Assembly (NCBI GenBank): GCA_013285645.1
Contig: JABDHJ010000002.1
Coordinates: forward strand, 62,001 to 126,000
Direction of reading: 5' to 3'
DNA length: 64,000 bases
Source: Verrucomicrobiota bacterium
Lineage (GTDB): Bacteria > Verrucomicrobiota > Verrucomicrobiia > Methylacidiphilales > UBA1321
In this document: positions 16,363 through 25,880 of the stretch, one piece after another
Position numbering within the stretch: position 1 is the first letter of the stretch
Layout of the letters: each line of letters begins with the position of its first letter
Translations under genes and position numbers: made by a program
Notes under the pieces: model-generated
What the model was told of the DNA's origin: nothing
The model's database searches: none
Seen by the model: the letters and a program-made list of their open reading frames with translations, nothing else

Positions 16363-19300
16363 TCAGCCTAGTGGAACTGATACCTTAAGAACACGCAAAG
16401 TATAACCCCTACGATTTGCAAACGGCTCAACGAATCCTTCCAGCGCTATAACAGGAGATTTGATCGTCTCCATACCAAAGAACTTGTAGACCGCCGCGAA
16501 AAGCTCGGTCTCCACAAACCCGGTATAATCGCAGAGGGAAACAAATTTCATGGGTTGGCCGTCCTCCTGGTGGGCAACACGATCAGCGAAAGTCAGGCCA
16601 CAGATTGTGACTCGCTCACCAAAGTGTTTATCGAGATCGGCTATTCGGCAATATCTGTCCCATGCAATCGAGGGAAAGAGATCGAGAGGATGGCCGCTCA
16701 CCGTGAATCCGAATAGTTCGTGCTCATCTTTCAGGTAATCCAGAAGCGTCGGTTCTGTCAATGGTGCTGTCGGCACTTGAAGCGGACGATCCGCCGAAGT
16801 AAAAAGCATTCCCTGTCCACCGTCATGGGGCCAATCTGCCAATTGTTGCAGATGCCAAAATTGAGTGGTACGGGGCAGGCCGAAACTATCGAACGCGCCT
16901 GCCCTAATGAGATTTTGTCCCTCGACTTTGGTCGGAACCACCCGCTGATAAAAATCGGCCAGGGACACGAAGGGACACCTTTGTAGCTCCTTTTCGATGC
17001 GTTCCTCTGTGTCATCTGCGAGTTCTTTTACCTTCCAAAGGGGCACGCGGAGGAACGCCTGGCCGTCTCGGTATTCGGGATAGAAGTAGCGGCGTGAGGC
17101 ATTCACATCCGGGGAAAGAAAGCCGACCCCCAACCGACGCACTTCCAAGGTGTAAGCGAGCGGATGGTAGAAGCCCTTTTCATTGGTGAGCACCGCGCTG
17201 AGAAATTCCGCAGGATGATAGCGTTTCAACCAGGCCGCTTGGTATGCCTCCACTCCATAAGCGGTACTATGTGCCCTGCAAAAGGCATATCCGTGGAATC
17301 CGTACAGCAATCCCCAAACCGCCTCGATTTCCAGTTGTGTGCGCTCTTTACGAACAGCGTATTTCCAAAACTCGAGACGCATCTTTTCGATCTCGGTCAC
17401 CTTTTCCTTCACAAGCGCACGACGCAGCATGTCCGCCCTACCTGCTGGCATGTCGGCAAACGCTTCGCAGATTTGAAGGATATGCTCCTCATAGGCCACA
17501 ACACCAAAAGTCGACTTCAACACCTTCTCGAGTGAGGGGTGAGTGTAATCAATTTCCTGAAGCCCTTGGGCACGCAGAGCAAAGTCACTCTTGCGGTTCA
17601 TATTCGCCGCCCCTGGCCGAATTACTGAAACAATCGCAATCAGCACGTCGATGTCCTGGACGTTGCACATCTTTTCCAGCGTAATCATGGCTGGCGATTC
17701 AATGTGATGAACGCCCCTAGCGTTGCCCGTGGCAATCATGTCCCAGACCGCGGGATCTTCCCAAGGCTCCAAGGTTTCCAGATCAACTGCGATGCCTCGC
17801 TCGGCCAACATTGCCTTGGTGTCGCGCATAACAGCCAGGCCGCCTTGGGCGAGAATGTCGAGTTTGACCAAGCCGACCGCTTCAACACTATCCATGTCGA
17901 AATGGGTGGTCGGGTAACCTTTCGCGCTTGTGAAGGTAGGACTGTGCTCACGGATAGCGTCACATGAAAGAACCATCCCGCACGGGTGCATCTTCGGATA
18001 CCGGGGGAAGCCATCCAGCATTGCGGCCAGAGTCACCGCCGTCTTTACAGGCTCTTGAGCAAAATCATCGCCTTGGCTTTCCACGCAGTCAGCGACGGCC
18101 TGGGCTATATAGCTGGCGTTAACGTTTGGTATTTGTTCCGTCAAACGACGGACCTGAAAATCCGAAAGTCCTAATACCTTGCCGATTTCTGCCAAAGCAG
18201 ATCGGGCCTGAAAAGTTGAAAAACCACCCACCACTGAGGCGTATGTGGTTCCGAAACGACGAAAGATCAGATCAACGACGTCGTCTTTCCGATCGTGAGG
18301 AAAATCGAGGTCAATGTCCGGAAGCTTGTTAAGGGCCATCCGGTCGCGATTAAGAAAACGCCGAAAGTAGAGATCGAATCGGACCGGGCAAACGCCGCTG
18401 ATTCCCAGACAATAGCAGACGAGCGAATCCGCTGCGCTTCCTCTAGTGATCCATTCGATGCGTGCCCGCTTACATTCCTGGAGCAGATCCCAGACGGTCA
18501 GGAAATACTCCTCATAACCAACCTCGGCGATGATGGTCAACTCCTCCTCTAATTGACGAGCATGCTTGTCTTGGCGTTGTCCATACCGACGCTGCAGGCC
18601 TTCCGTGGCAAGCCTGCGAAGCATCTGGTGCGGTGTACTGCCATCGTCTGGTCGATATGCGGGAAAACGCAGCTTACCGATCTCGAAACGGAAATCGCAG
18701 GCTTCGATTAACTGTTCCATGGCTCTGGTGTCTGTCGGCCATTCGCTTTTGATCGGGAAATGAAAGGAACCACCACGCTTTTCTGGATGCGGCTCGGCCA
18801 GGAGAGTTCTTGTGCGGATGCTCTGTACGATTTGATAGCCCAGCTTCTCCTTAGGAATTCGATACCGAATGGCTGGAAAAGTGGTGTTAGGCAACAGCCG
18901 CAATCCGGCACGATATTCGGATAGTACAGTTGCGGTGAGTTTGGGTTGCGAGAGCAGAAAGCACAGGTTGCGGTAGCCGTCGGCATTTTCGACATAGGCC
19001 AAATGCTGGACACCGCTCACGACTAATTCAGCCCCGAGAATCGATTTGATTCCTGCAGCGACCGCAGCCTGGTAAAAGGGAATTGCTCCATGCAGGTTGG
19101 GATCTGTTATTGCCACCGCCTTGGCGCCAGTCTCAACTGCCAGCCGGACGATCTCCTCGGGCGACAAGAGCGAGTCACCAAACGAGTAATAGCTCTTACA
19201 ATTCAGTGGATGGAAAACAGGGGCGGGTTTGCGAACTGCTGCCACCGATGTAGTAGTGCGACGGTCAGCGGCGCGGTCCAAATCGTTTCGCGGTTTGCCT

Positions 19301-20460
19301 TCCCTCCTTTTCAGCCAAAGTTCAGGCCCGCGCATGACCGCATTGGTGCCATAACGTGCCCGAAGTTCATCAACTGCTTCCGCTAGTCCCTTTTTTTGCT
19401 GATAGGTGTTGGTGGCTGTCGTTAGAGCCAATTCTTGCCGGAAGACACCGCTGTAAATGTTACTCAGCTTTAAGGAGACCAGTCGCAGGCTCACTCGTCG
19501 CTCCCAAGCCTTGGTGACAAGACCTGCGATGATTGAATAAATATCGGTCTCAATGTCGGTCGGCTCTTCCAAACTTCGACTGCGCATTGATTCGCCGAAA
19601 TCATTGTATCTAAGTTTAACCGTTACCGTGCGGATGGTCTTATCGTCGGCACGTACCTTGGTCATGAGCCGATCGGCCATGCCGTGTAACGTGGCCAGGA
19701 CAAAAGCTTCATCAGTCACGTCCTCCCCGAAGGTTTCCTGCGTACCGTAGCTTTGGGCGTCAGGCGAATCCGGAACAATGGGGCGATCATCAATTCCTTG
19801 AGCAAATTTCCAGAGTTGGGGAGCATAGCCCCCGACGAAATAGGAGAGGAGTTCTGGCGAGGTCAGGGCGATTTGCTCAACCCACTTCAGCCCGGCCGCA
19901 TCCAGTGTTTTACCTGCTTTTGGGCCAATGCTCGGCAACCAGCGATTCGGTAGCGGCGCGAGAAACTTTCCTTCCGTGCCGTCTGGCACTTCGATGAAGC
20001 ACCCGGGCTTTTTGAGCTTGGACGCGACTTGGCTAACCAATTTGTTACTGCCAATGCCAAAGGAGGCCGAGAGCCTCAATGACTGCGCTACCGCAGTTCG
20101 GATCGTGTCGGCGATTTCCCGCGTCGGTTTCTTCGTCTGGGATCGGAGATCGAAGTAGCCTTCGTCAATGCTGCCAATCTCCACCTCGGGAGTGAAATCG
20201 TACGCATAGCTGAACATCATTTTGGAAAAATGCTCATACTTGGAAAAGTCTCCAGGGATAACGATCAGTTTTGGGCAAATGCGCTTCGCCTGCGCCGTTG
20301 GCATTGGGGTGTAAACACCCAGCTTGCGGGCCTCGTAACTGGCCGAGGCGATGATTCCCCGTTTAATGCCACCGACAGCAACAGCTTTACCGCGAAGTCG
20401 TATATCTGCAGCCTGCTCGCATGAAGCGTAGAAAGCGTCGGCATCGAGGTGAATAATCAC
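16363..20460 (-). CDS. Y-family (DinB) + C-family (DnaE-like) DNA polymerase fusion
   Basis: A single open frame of 1365 residues from GTG 20460. Residues 1-~390 form a complete Y-family polymerase: 'HLDADAFYASCE' with the first metal-binding Asp, the second acidic pair in 'GSIDEGYFDL' (D99, E100), HhH region and little-finger domain. A linker (~390-415) leads to a bacterial PolIII-alpha-like part. Its PHP domain starts 'LNCKSYYSFGDS...AITDPN' (metal His and Asp replaced, so probably inactive). The palm has 'PDIDLDF' (714-720) and 'LVKLDILA'; an OB-fold ends the protein. All catalytic Asp of both polymerases are kept. It follows the UmuD-like gene by 9 bp. By analogy with UmuDC and ImuB/ImuC, this is a translesion mutasome in one chain. 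Confidence 0.9.
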   Translation of the reverse strand: MIIHLDADAFYASCEQAADIRLRGKAVAVGGIKRGIIASASYEARKLGVYTPMPTAQAKRICPKLIVIPGDFSKYEHFSKMMFSYAYDFTPEVEIGSIDEGYFDLRSQTKKPTREIADTIRTAVAQSLRLSASFGIGSNKLVSQVASKLKKPGCFIEVPDGTEGKFLAPLPNRWLPSIGPKAGKTLDAAGLKWVEQIALTSPELLSYFVGGYAPQLWKFAQGIDDRPIVPDSPDAQSYGTQETFGEDVTDEAFVLATLHGMADRLMTKVRADDKTIRTVTVKLRYNDFGESMRSRSLEEPTDIETDIYSIIAGLVTKAWERRVSLRLVSLKLSNIYSGVFRQELALTTATNTYQQKKGLAEAVDELRARYGTNAVMRGPELWLKRREGKPRNDLDRAADRRTTTSVAAVRKPAPVFHPLNCKSYYSFGDSLLSPEEIVRLAVETGAKAVAITDPNLHGAIPFYQAAVAAGIKSILGAELVVSGVQHLAYVENADGYRNLCFLLSQPKLTATVLSEYRAGLRLLPNTTFPAIRYRIPKEKLGYQIVQSIRTRTLLAEPHPEKRGGSFHFPIKSEWPTDTRAMEQLIEACDFRFEIGKLRFPAYRPDDGSTPHQMLRRLATEGLQRRYGQRQDKHARQLEEELTIIAEVGYEEYFLTVWDLLQECKRARIEWITRGSAADSLVCYCLGISGVCPVRFDLYFRRFLNRDRMALNKLPDIDLDFPHDRKDDVVDLIFRRFGTTYASVVGGFSTFQARSALAEIGKVLGLSDFQVRRLTEQIPNVNASYIAQAVADCVESQGDDFAQEPVKTAVTLAAMLDGFPRYPKMHPCGMVLSCDAIREHSPTFTSAKGYPTTHFDMDSVEAVGLVKLDILAQGGLAVMRDTKAMLAERGIAVDLETLEPWEDPAVWDMIATGNARGVHHIESPAMITLEKMCNVQDIDVLIAIVSVIRPGAANMNRKSDFALRAQGLQEIDYTHPSLEKVLKSTFGVVAYEEHILQICEAFADMPAGRADMLRRALVKEKVTEIEKMRLEFWKYAVRKERTQLEIEAVWGLLYGFHGYAFCRAHSTAYGVEAYQAAWLKRYHPAEFLSAVLTNEKGFYHPLAYTLEVRRLGVGFLSPDVNASRRYFYPEYRDGQAFLRVPLWKVKELADDTEERIEKELQRCPFVSLADFYQRVVPTKVEGQNLIRAGAFDSFGLPRTTQFWHLQQLADWPHDGGQGMLFTSADRPLQVPTAPLTEPTLLDYLKDEHELFGFTVSGHPLDLFPSIAWDRYCRIADLDKHFGERVTICGLTFADRVAHQEDGQPMKFVSLCDYTGFVETELFAAVYKFFGMETIKSPVIALEGFVEPFANRRGYTLRVLKVSVPLG

Positions 20461-20469
20461 GGCACATCC

Positions 20470-20865
20470 TCATGTCTTGCGGAAAACGGCCACAACGACC
20501 CCTTGAATGACTAATTCCCGCGCGGGAATGATGTCAGGGTATTTCGGATGTTCCGCCCGCAAGAAAGGTATTCCGCGCCTCATGAAGTACCGCTTCAAAG
20601 TCGACTCACCATCAACCAGCGCGGCTACAACCGCACCGTCATGGGCGGGCTTTAATTCGAGAACAACTGTATCTCCATCTAGAATATGCGCTCCAATCAT
20701 GGAATTGCCCCGTACTCGTAGGGCGAACATCCGAGCGGTGGGACTGATACCAATGGTCGAGAGATCGACCGCGATACATTCAGGTTCGATTTCTTCGCTT
20801 CTGGCGGGTAGCCCTGCAACAACTTCGCCACAAATGGAAATAGAAGTAAAATCCCTTTCGAGCAT
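20470..20865 (-). CDS. UmuD-like S24 self-cleaving protein
   Basis: A protein of 131 residues from ATG 20865 (an ATG 9 nt upstream is an alternative). It has no HTH domain, so it is UmuD-like rather than a LexA repressor. The cleavage site A17-G18 lies in 'EVVAGLPA', nucleophile S55 in 'GNSMIGAHILDGD' and general base K91 in 'ESTLKRYF'. It lies 9 bp before the fusion-polymerase gene, whose ribosome site GAGGATG overlaps its end, so both are one operon. Expected role: RecA-activated self-cleavage switches on the polymerase after DNA damage. The frame is open upstream to 21156, but that part runs through the promoter region and carries no motif. Confidence 0.88.
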   Translation of the reverse strand: MLERDFTSISICGEVVAGLPARSEEIEPECIAVDLSTIGISPTARMFALRVRGNSMIGAHILDGDTVVLELKPAHDGAVVAALVDGESTLKRYFMRRGIPFLRAEHPKYPDIIPARELVIQGVVVAVFRKT

Positions 20866-20872
20866 AAAGATC

Positions 20873-20902
20873 ATTATATGGGCGTATAAGTGGCAGATAC
20901 AA
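20873..20902 (-). promoter_or_regulatory. Promoter of the umuD-like / polymerase operon
   Basis: On the minus strand TTGTAT (20897-20902) and TATAAT (20873-20878) are separated by 18 bp. With this -10 box the transcript would start at or next to the ATG at 20865, implying a leaderless mRNA. I could not identify a clear LexA operator; a GTAA-ATG-TTAC palindrome further out (about 20952-20962) is the only dyad seen. Confidence 0.4.
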
Positions 20903-21022
20903 CCAAAAACTTGATTCTGACTGAACCATTTGGCCTGCAATTGATTAACGATGTAAATGTTACTTACCTTGCACTGCCTTCGGCGGCCGTTACCATTTTT
21001 TGATCGCGTCGATTGATGCCAA

Positions 21023-22783
21023 ATGAAATTCGAGCTGCTTACAAACGTTCTGAAGAAGCACGGCCTAAAAGGCCCAACATTTCGTGCACTTGAGCCTGAT
21101 TCGCAAACATACGACATTCTTGCTCTCCAGCCAGGAGGGCGCATTGCGGTTAGCAAAACTTTTATAGGCCATGAAAATTATGTGGAGTCACATGCTAAAC
21201 TGACTTCGTACCTCTCCTTAGCTATTGACCATGAACTTGATTTAGTGCTGTCTCCGGAATATTCCTTGCCTTGGAAGGTCTTCGGTGAATTTATTCAAAA
21301 ACAAAGACTCCCAGCTTTAGGAAAACTCTGGGTATTGGGTTGTGAGTCAATCACACCTGAGGAACTAGAAGCGTTTGTTTTGGCCACCAAGACGATTGTG
21401 AAATGGATATATGAACCAGTGCCTCGAACTTCAGGGCATTTTCTGGATGTGCTCGCTTATGTTATGCAAGTTCCATCTCAGGACGGAACTCCTACGAATG
21501 TCATTTTGCTGCAATTTAAAACCCAAGCCATGGCCGATAAGAGCCAGGCGTTTGAGCGCAATAATCTGATAGTAGGAACAACGACTTATTTAATTAACAA
21601 TGAAGACGACACTATCCGACTAATTTCCTGTATTTGCTCCGATGCCCTTGGATTTCAACCCCCCATTCAGCCCCCCTTTCGACTCGATCTACATCCTTAT
21701 TTGGTATTTCACCCCCAGCTTAATATTGAGCCGAGAAATACTCAGATTCGAGCATATCGACAGCAAATGTTCGCGGGACAAACCAGCGAGCGCGAGGTCA
21801 TCACTTTAAATTGGGCGCGAAACTTTGTCCTTGTTAAAGACGACAAGCACTTGAAAAGCGCATATGGAGGTTCAGCCATTTACTCTCAAGCGGACAATTT
21901 CAATCTCACGGACGAGCGAATCGAATCGAATCATGTAAAGGGGCTCTATTATTGCAACTGGAAGGATCAACGAACACATCTCTGTTATTTCAATTTTGAC
22001 GAGCACGTATTCTATTTCCGCATGCCGAAGGTAAAGCAGTACGTAGCCGGACCTCTCCACAATCGAAGCGGACCCGAAATGATCTCCACTCTTGAGTGGG
22101 ATCAGACCCACTCGGAATGGAAGGAATGCAAGGTCGCCATGGATGGCTACAAAGCCTTTTGCACCGGCTTCCAAGAAGAAAAATGCGATTACTATCTCGA
22201 TAGTAAATATTCTGCTTTAGACAGAGAAAGACTAGTAGCAATTTCAACAGGCACGCTAATCCCCCAAAAGAGATGGTACCATATCAGTGATCTAGATTCT
22301 TACACAGCAGAGTCTGACGAACGATCGAAACGCTTCACTTTCACGCACGAAGAAACCAGAGAGTCTAAAGCATTTCGACGTAAATGCATGTTGCGATTTA
22401 TAGCTCTCCAAAAAGAAATACTTGCCGAGCCTAATCTATTTCCTCCGCAGATCGAAGATCTACGTAACGATTGTGTACTAAAGCCTCCTCAAAAACTAAC
22501 GGACTATCGCATAAACTTGACAAGCAAATCTGGGGCAGCACAGGGCGCTACTGTAATGTTTATTGGAGATGAACAGCAACGGGAGGCGAAGCAATTGCGA
22601 GACAGTCTGATGGCGAAATGGGGAGAAAACGAAAAAGATCCGGAAATGGGAACGCTTATCAGGCGAATTGTGGTTTGGTATCGAGAGAATTCCGCGATCA
22701 AGAGTGTGCATACTCCAACACCAATGATTGATGATACCCTAGAAACGCCTACAACGATAACGAGAGGAAATCCACATGAATAA
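21023..22783 (+). CDS. Nitrilase-superfamily-like protein, partner of an SMC-like ATPase
   Basis: A protein of 586 residues. The N-terminal ~280 residues resemble a nitrilase fold: 'DLVLSPEYSLPW' places Glu79, 'ILLQFKTQA' places Lys166, and 'LISCICSDALGF' places Cys203/Cys205, followed by 'LVFHPQLNIEPRN'. This matches the Glu-Lys-Cys order of C-N hydrolases. The C-terminal ~300 residues are unknown. The stop overlaps the next gene by 8 nt, so the product is made together with a Rad50-like ATPase. The pair is more A+T-rich than its neighbours. A hydrolase effector coupled to an SMC ATPase resembles the layout of Lamassu-type defence systems; function is inferred from that analogy only. Confidence 0.65.
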   Translation: MKFELLTNVLKKHGLKGPTFRALEPDSQTYDILALQPGGRIAVSKTFIGHENYVESHAKLTSYLSLAIDHELDLVLSPEYSLPWKVFGEFIQKQRLPALGKLWVLGCESITPEELEAFVLATKTIVKWIYEPVPRTSGHFLDVLAYVMQVPSQDGTPTNVILLQFKTQAMADKSQAFERNNLIVGTTTYLINNEDDTIRLISCICSDALGFQPPIQPPFRLDLHPYLVFHPQLNIEPRNTQIRAYRQQMFAGQTSEREVITLNWARNFVLVKDDKHLKSAYGGSAIYSQADNFNLTDERIESNHVKGLYYCNWKDQRTHLCYFNFDEHVFYFRMPKVKQYVAGPLHNRSGPEMISTLEWDQTHSEWKECKVAMDGYKAFCTGFQEEKCDYYLDSKYSALDRERLVAISTGTLIPQKRWYHISDLDSYTAESDERSKRFTFTHEETRESKAFRRKCMLRFIALQKEILAEPNLFPPQIEDLRNDCVLKPPQKLTDYRINLTSKSGAAQGATVMFIGDEQQREAKQLRDSLMAKWGENEKDPEMGTLIRRIVVWYRENSAIKSVHTPTPMIDDTLETPTTITRGNPHE

Positions 22784-25700
22784 GTCCTCTACGATCGAAT
22801 TGTTGGAAAAATACTATTCTAACATCGAATATACTACCACCGATGTTGTTAGAGCTGAGAGAAAGTTTAACGAATCGATAATAGCTGTTTCGTACTTTGA
22901 TTTTACTGATTCGCTATCAAATCCAACGTTTAACATTTCCAGCTACGTTCAAAAAACAATCGCGACAGATTTTTATAAGAATGAGGGGTCCCTACAATGG
23001 AATTACTATCTTTATTTTGTTCTCGAATCAGCGGCGTTTCAGCGGATTCGTGCCAAAGGTGTAGTCGATCGCATTGAAAAAGATCGGGCGTTTGCTAGAA
23101 AATTTGTTCGTGAACAAAAAATTCTCAACCACGAGCTCGCACTTCCAGTACTAAACGCTCTTAAGCCGGGTGGATCTGTTCGGGACCTTGCGTCCAAGTG
23201 GACAGAAGAGCTTGCCGAGGCATCCCTAGGAGCAATCGCTGAAGGAAATGAGGCTTACACGCGTGTCATCGATAACTACCTTTCTGCTGAAACGAGCAAA
23301 ACGAGACAAAAACGTGTTTCGGAGCCTCGAACAAGCTCCGTAGCGAATGGAAAATTCATTACTGCCCTAAAGTTGGATACATATAGAGTGCACCCCGCTC
23401 AACGAGCTTTCGAATTCGGAACCGTTAACCTGTTTCGAGGTGTAAATGGGGCGGGCAAAACATCCTTGTTGGAAGCGATCGAGCTTTGCATTTGCGGGGC
23501 CAATCGTCGTAATGCAGACGCTAAAGAAATTGGATCTAAAATAGAGATCACTTTTGATGGAAGTTCAATCCCCGACATTTGTCCCAAGGGTCCACCCAAT
23601 TTATACAGAGAAAGAGATGGCGCATGGTATGGCGGTTATTACCGCCACGGAAACCGACTCTATGATAATTTCGGACGGTTCAATTTCTTTAACTCCGACG
23701 CAGGTTTTGAGCTAACTTTGGCGAAAGACAGTGATTCGGTCGAAAACGCGGTTCAAGCCATGGTGTTGGGAGAATACGCAAATGGAATTCAAGAACGCAT
23801 GCAAAAGTGTCAGACGAAATTCCTTGAAATAACTCGTGATAATGCTCGGCGTAAGTCTGCTTTTGAAAAAGAACTTAAGAGCGCGGTTGAAGGGCTCAAT
23901 CAACTTAAAAAGGTGAAGGATACGCGTGAAGCCCTAACGAGCGAATTGCGACAAAAGGCAAAAGATTGCGGATGGCGACGATTGCCGTCACAGGTTGACT
24001 TTGAGAAATTGACGGTACTGCGAGAGACCGTGGCAGAAATAGAGGCTGGAGGTGAAAGCGATCTTAAGAGGTTGTCTTGGCTTTCCGAAGCTTCCATTTC
24101 ATTTCTCCGACGGGCAGAAAAAAACATTACGGAGCAGCTACGACGTTTTCATTTATTAACAAAGCAGGACCAATCCGCTTCGACCGAGCTTGAGGACTTG
24201 AAAAAGCAACTCGATGGAAACAAAGTCCGCGTTCAAATTTTGGCGCGATTGACCCAATATGCATCAGATTCGTCTGCACAAACTTTGATTGGCCTGCGGG
24301 AACGTCGTTCGTCGTGCCAGACACGATTAACTCAACTAACGGAATGTGCCCGGCTGTTACAAGGCATTGATATTAATAATTATGGAGATATTGCCGGAAC
24401 TTTTACACAAATTATCTCAGCTCTGAAGGTGGAGGTAGCGCAAAGAAAAAAAAGCACACAGAAAGAACAAGAGCGCATGGCAAGCCTTCAAGAACAACTT
24501 GGAGAGCTTCGCTCTCTCGTTCAAGACATCCGAGCCTCAGGCAGACATTTTTGCGCCATTGCGCCTGGCGCCGCTGAATGCCCTCTTTGCGGTAGTACAG
24601 ATGACAACAAAACACTCTTAGCAAGAATCACCTCACTTAAGATTGGTACTGAATTGGAGCAATTATTGCGTGAGCTGAAATCCAAAATTACTCATGATTC
24701 GGGTGAACTCCTAAAGTTAGAGACGCGATTGACTCACTATTTGAGAATTCAAGAGGCTTCAATATTGATCTTTGAAGCCGAAAGCTTACTTGAAACCAGG
24801 GCTAGCGAATTAATTCGTAAGCTTGGAGCAATTCCAAGCGATTTGGAGAAAGAGAAATCATCTTTCGATTCCATGACGATCAAGGAGAAGGAGCTGCGTC
24901 TTAAGGGCTTCACTCAAAATGAGTATGAAAAAATATTGGAAGATGGAAAACGCCTGTTGAAGACTGGTGTTCCCAAATTGATTCAAGTTGCGGAAGTAAA
25001 AAAACTTTTCACTTCGGCGCGTGCATTGGATGTTGAGTCAGCAAAGCAAATCATACTAGTAGAACGAAAACGCGAAGATTTGAAAGTGAGCATCCGGGAA
25101 ATAACCAATCAGTTGATTGGAAGCCGCCGAGTAAGTGATTTTAATGAGATTGAAAAAAGGCCAATTGTTATCCGAGATGTTCTCTCTCAAATAAACCAAC
25201 GGTCCCGTCTTTTTGATGTTAGTGAAACTGAAGACTTATTATCCGCTCAAAACCGTCTTAAGGGATTTGCTAAGACGGTGGAACGCATTCGACAAGCGAT
25301 TAAACAGGTAGATGAGCGAGACGCTTTTGAGGAACATTTTACTGAAGTTGCCAATAAAGCGCGTTCTCAATTGGCAACTATAAGTCGAGAAGCACAATTG
25401 CTTAACCGTGCAAACTCTTGCCTCGAACGCCTACTGTCCCCAGTCTATAAGGACGCATTTCTCGAGTCTATAAATGAAAGCCATAAAACTCAGCTTCAGA
25501 CTATCTTTTCCTATATTCATTCCCCACGAGAATTCGACAGTATATCTCTAGGGCGTCATATAAGTCTCAAGCGTTCTACAGGTACTGCTTCCGAAATTTC
25601 AGAAATAAGCACCGGGCAACGGGCCGCCTTAGCGATGTCGATTTTCCTCAGTCTTAATAGTAGCGTAGTCGAGAAGGCTCCATGGCTCCTTTTTGATGAT

Positions 25701-25880
25701 CCTGTCGCTCATACTGATGATCTCAATATTTTGTCATTTTTGGACATTTTGAGGGATTTGGTGATTGACGGACGGCGTCAATTATTTTTCGCGACCGCGA
25801 ATGCAAAAATCGCTGACCTTTTCTCGAAAAAATTTGATTTTTTAGGGAATAAATTCAAACAGTTTTCACTACAGCGTTAG
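22776..25880 (+). CDS. Rad50/SMC-like ATPase with zinc hook and extra N-terminal domain
   Basis: A protein of 1034 residues, start supported by GAGAGG 8 nt upstream. About 190 N-terminal residues ('QWNYYLYFVLES', 'IEKDRAFARKFV') precede the ATPase and look like the small middle-component domains of ABC-type conflict systems; this is a tentative resemblance. Walker A 'RGVNGAGKTSLLEA' is at 221-234. Long coiled coils flank a zinc hook C602-x2-C605 ('ECPLCGST'). The ABC signature 'ISTGQRAALAMS' is at ~945, and Walker B 'WLLFDDPVAHTDD' at ~970. All ATPase motifs are intact. With the nitrilase-like partner it forms a compact two-gene cassette, probably a DNA-sensing defence system. Confidence 0.82.
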   Translation: MNKSSTIELLEKYYSNIEYTTTDVVRAERKFNESIIAVSYFDFTDSLSNPTFNISSYVQKTIATDFYKNEGSLQWNYYLYFVLESAAFQRIRAKGVVDRIEKDRAFARKFVREQKILNHELALPVLNALKPGGSVRDLASKWTEELAEASLGAIAEGNEAYTRVIDNYLSAETSKTRQKRVSEPRTSSVANGKFITALKLDTYRVHPAQRAFEFGTVNLFRGVNGAGKTSLLEAIELCICGANRRNADAKEIGSKIEITFDGSSIPDICPKGPPNLYRERDGAWYGGYYRHGNRLYDNFGRFNFFNSDAGFELTLAKDSDSVENAVQAMVLGEYANGIQERMQKCQTKFLEITRDNARRKSAFEKELKSAVEGLNQLKKVKDTREALTSELRQKAKDCGWRRLPSQVDFEKLTVLRETVAEIEAGGESDLKRLSWLSEASISFLRRAEKNITEQLRRFHLLTKQDQSASTELEDLKKQLDGNKVRVQILARLTQYASDSSAQTLIGLRERRSSCQTRLTQLTECARLLQGIDINNYGDIAGTFTQIISALKVEVAQRKKSTQKEQERMASLQEQLGELRSLVQDIRASGRHFCAIAPGAAECPLCGSTDDNKTLLARITSLKIGTELEQLLRELKSKITHDSGELLKLETRLTHYLRIQEASILIFEAESLLETRASELIRKLGAIPSDLEKEKSSFDSMTIKEKELRLKGFTQNEYEKILEDGKRLLKTGVPKLIQVAEVKKLFTSARALDVESAKQIILVERKREDLKVSIREITNQLIGSRRVSDFNEIEKRPIVIRDVLSQINQRSRLFDVSETEDLLSAQNRLKGFAKTVERIRQAIKQVDERDAFEEHFTEVANKARSQLATISREAQLLNRANSCLERLLSPVYKDAFLESINESHKTQLQTIFSYIHSPREFDSISLGRHISLKRSTGTASEISEISTGQRAALAMSIFLSLNSSVVEKAPWLLFDDPVAHTDDLNILSFLDILRDLVIDGRRQLFFATANAKIADLFSKKFDFLGNKFKQFSLQR

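Noticed and set aside
20470-21156. LexA repressor reading of the S24 gene using the full open frame
   Set aside because: The upstream extension has no helix-turn-helix and passes through the promoter region; the conserved part begins at 20865 and is UmuD-like.
22776-25880. The SMC-like gene as the housekeeping RecN or SbcC
   Set aside because: The extra N-terminal domain, the coupling to a nitrilase-like gene and the location on a mobile island do not fit RecN or an sbcDC operon.
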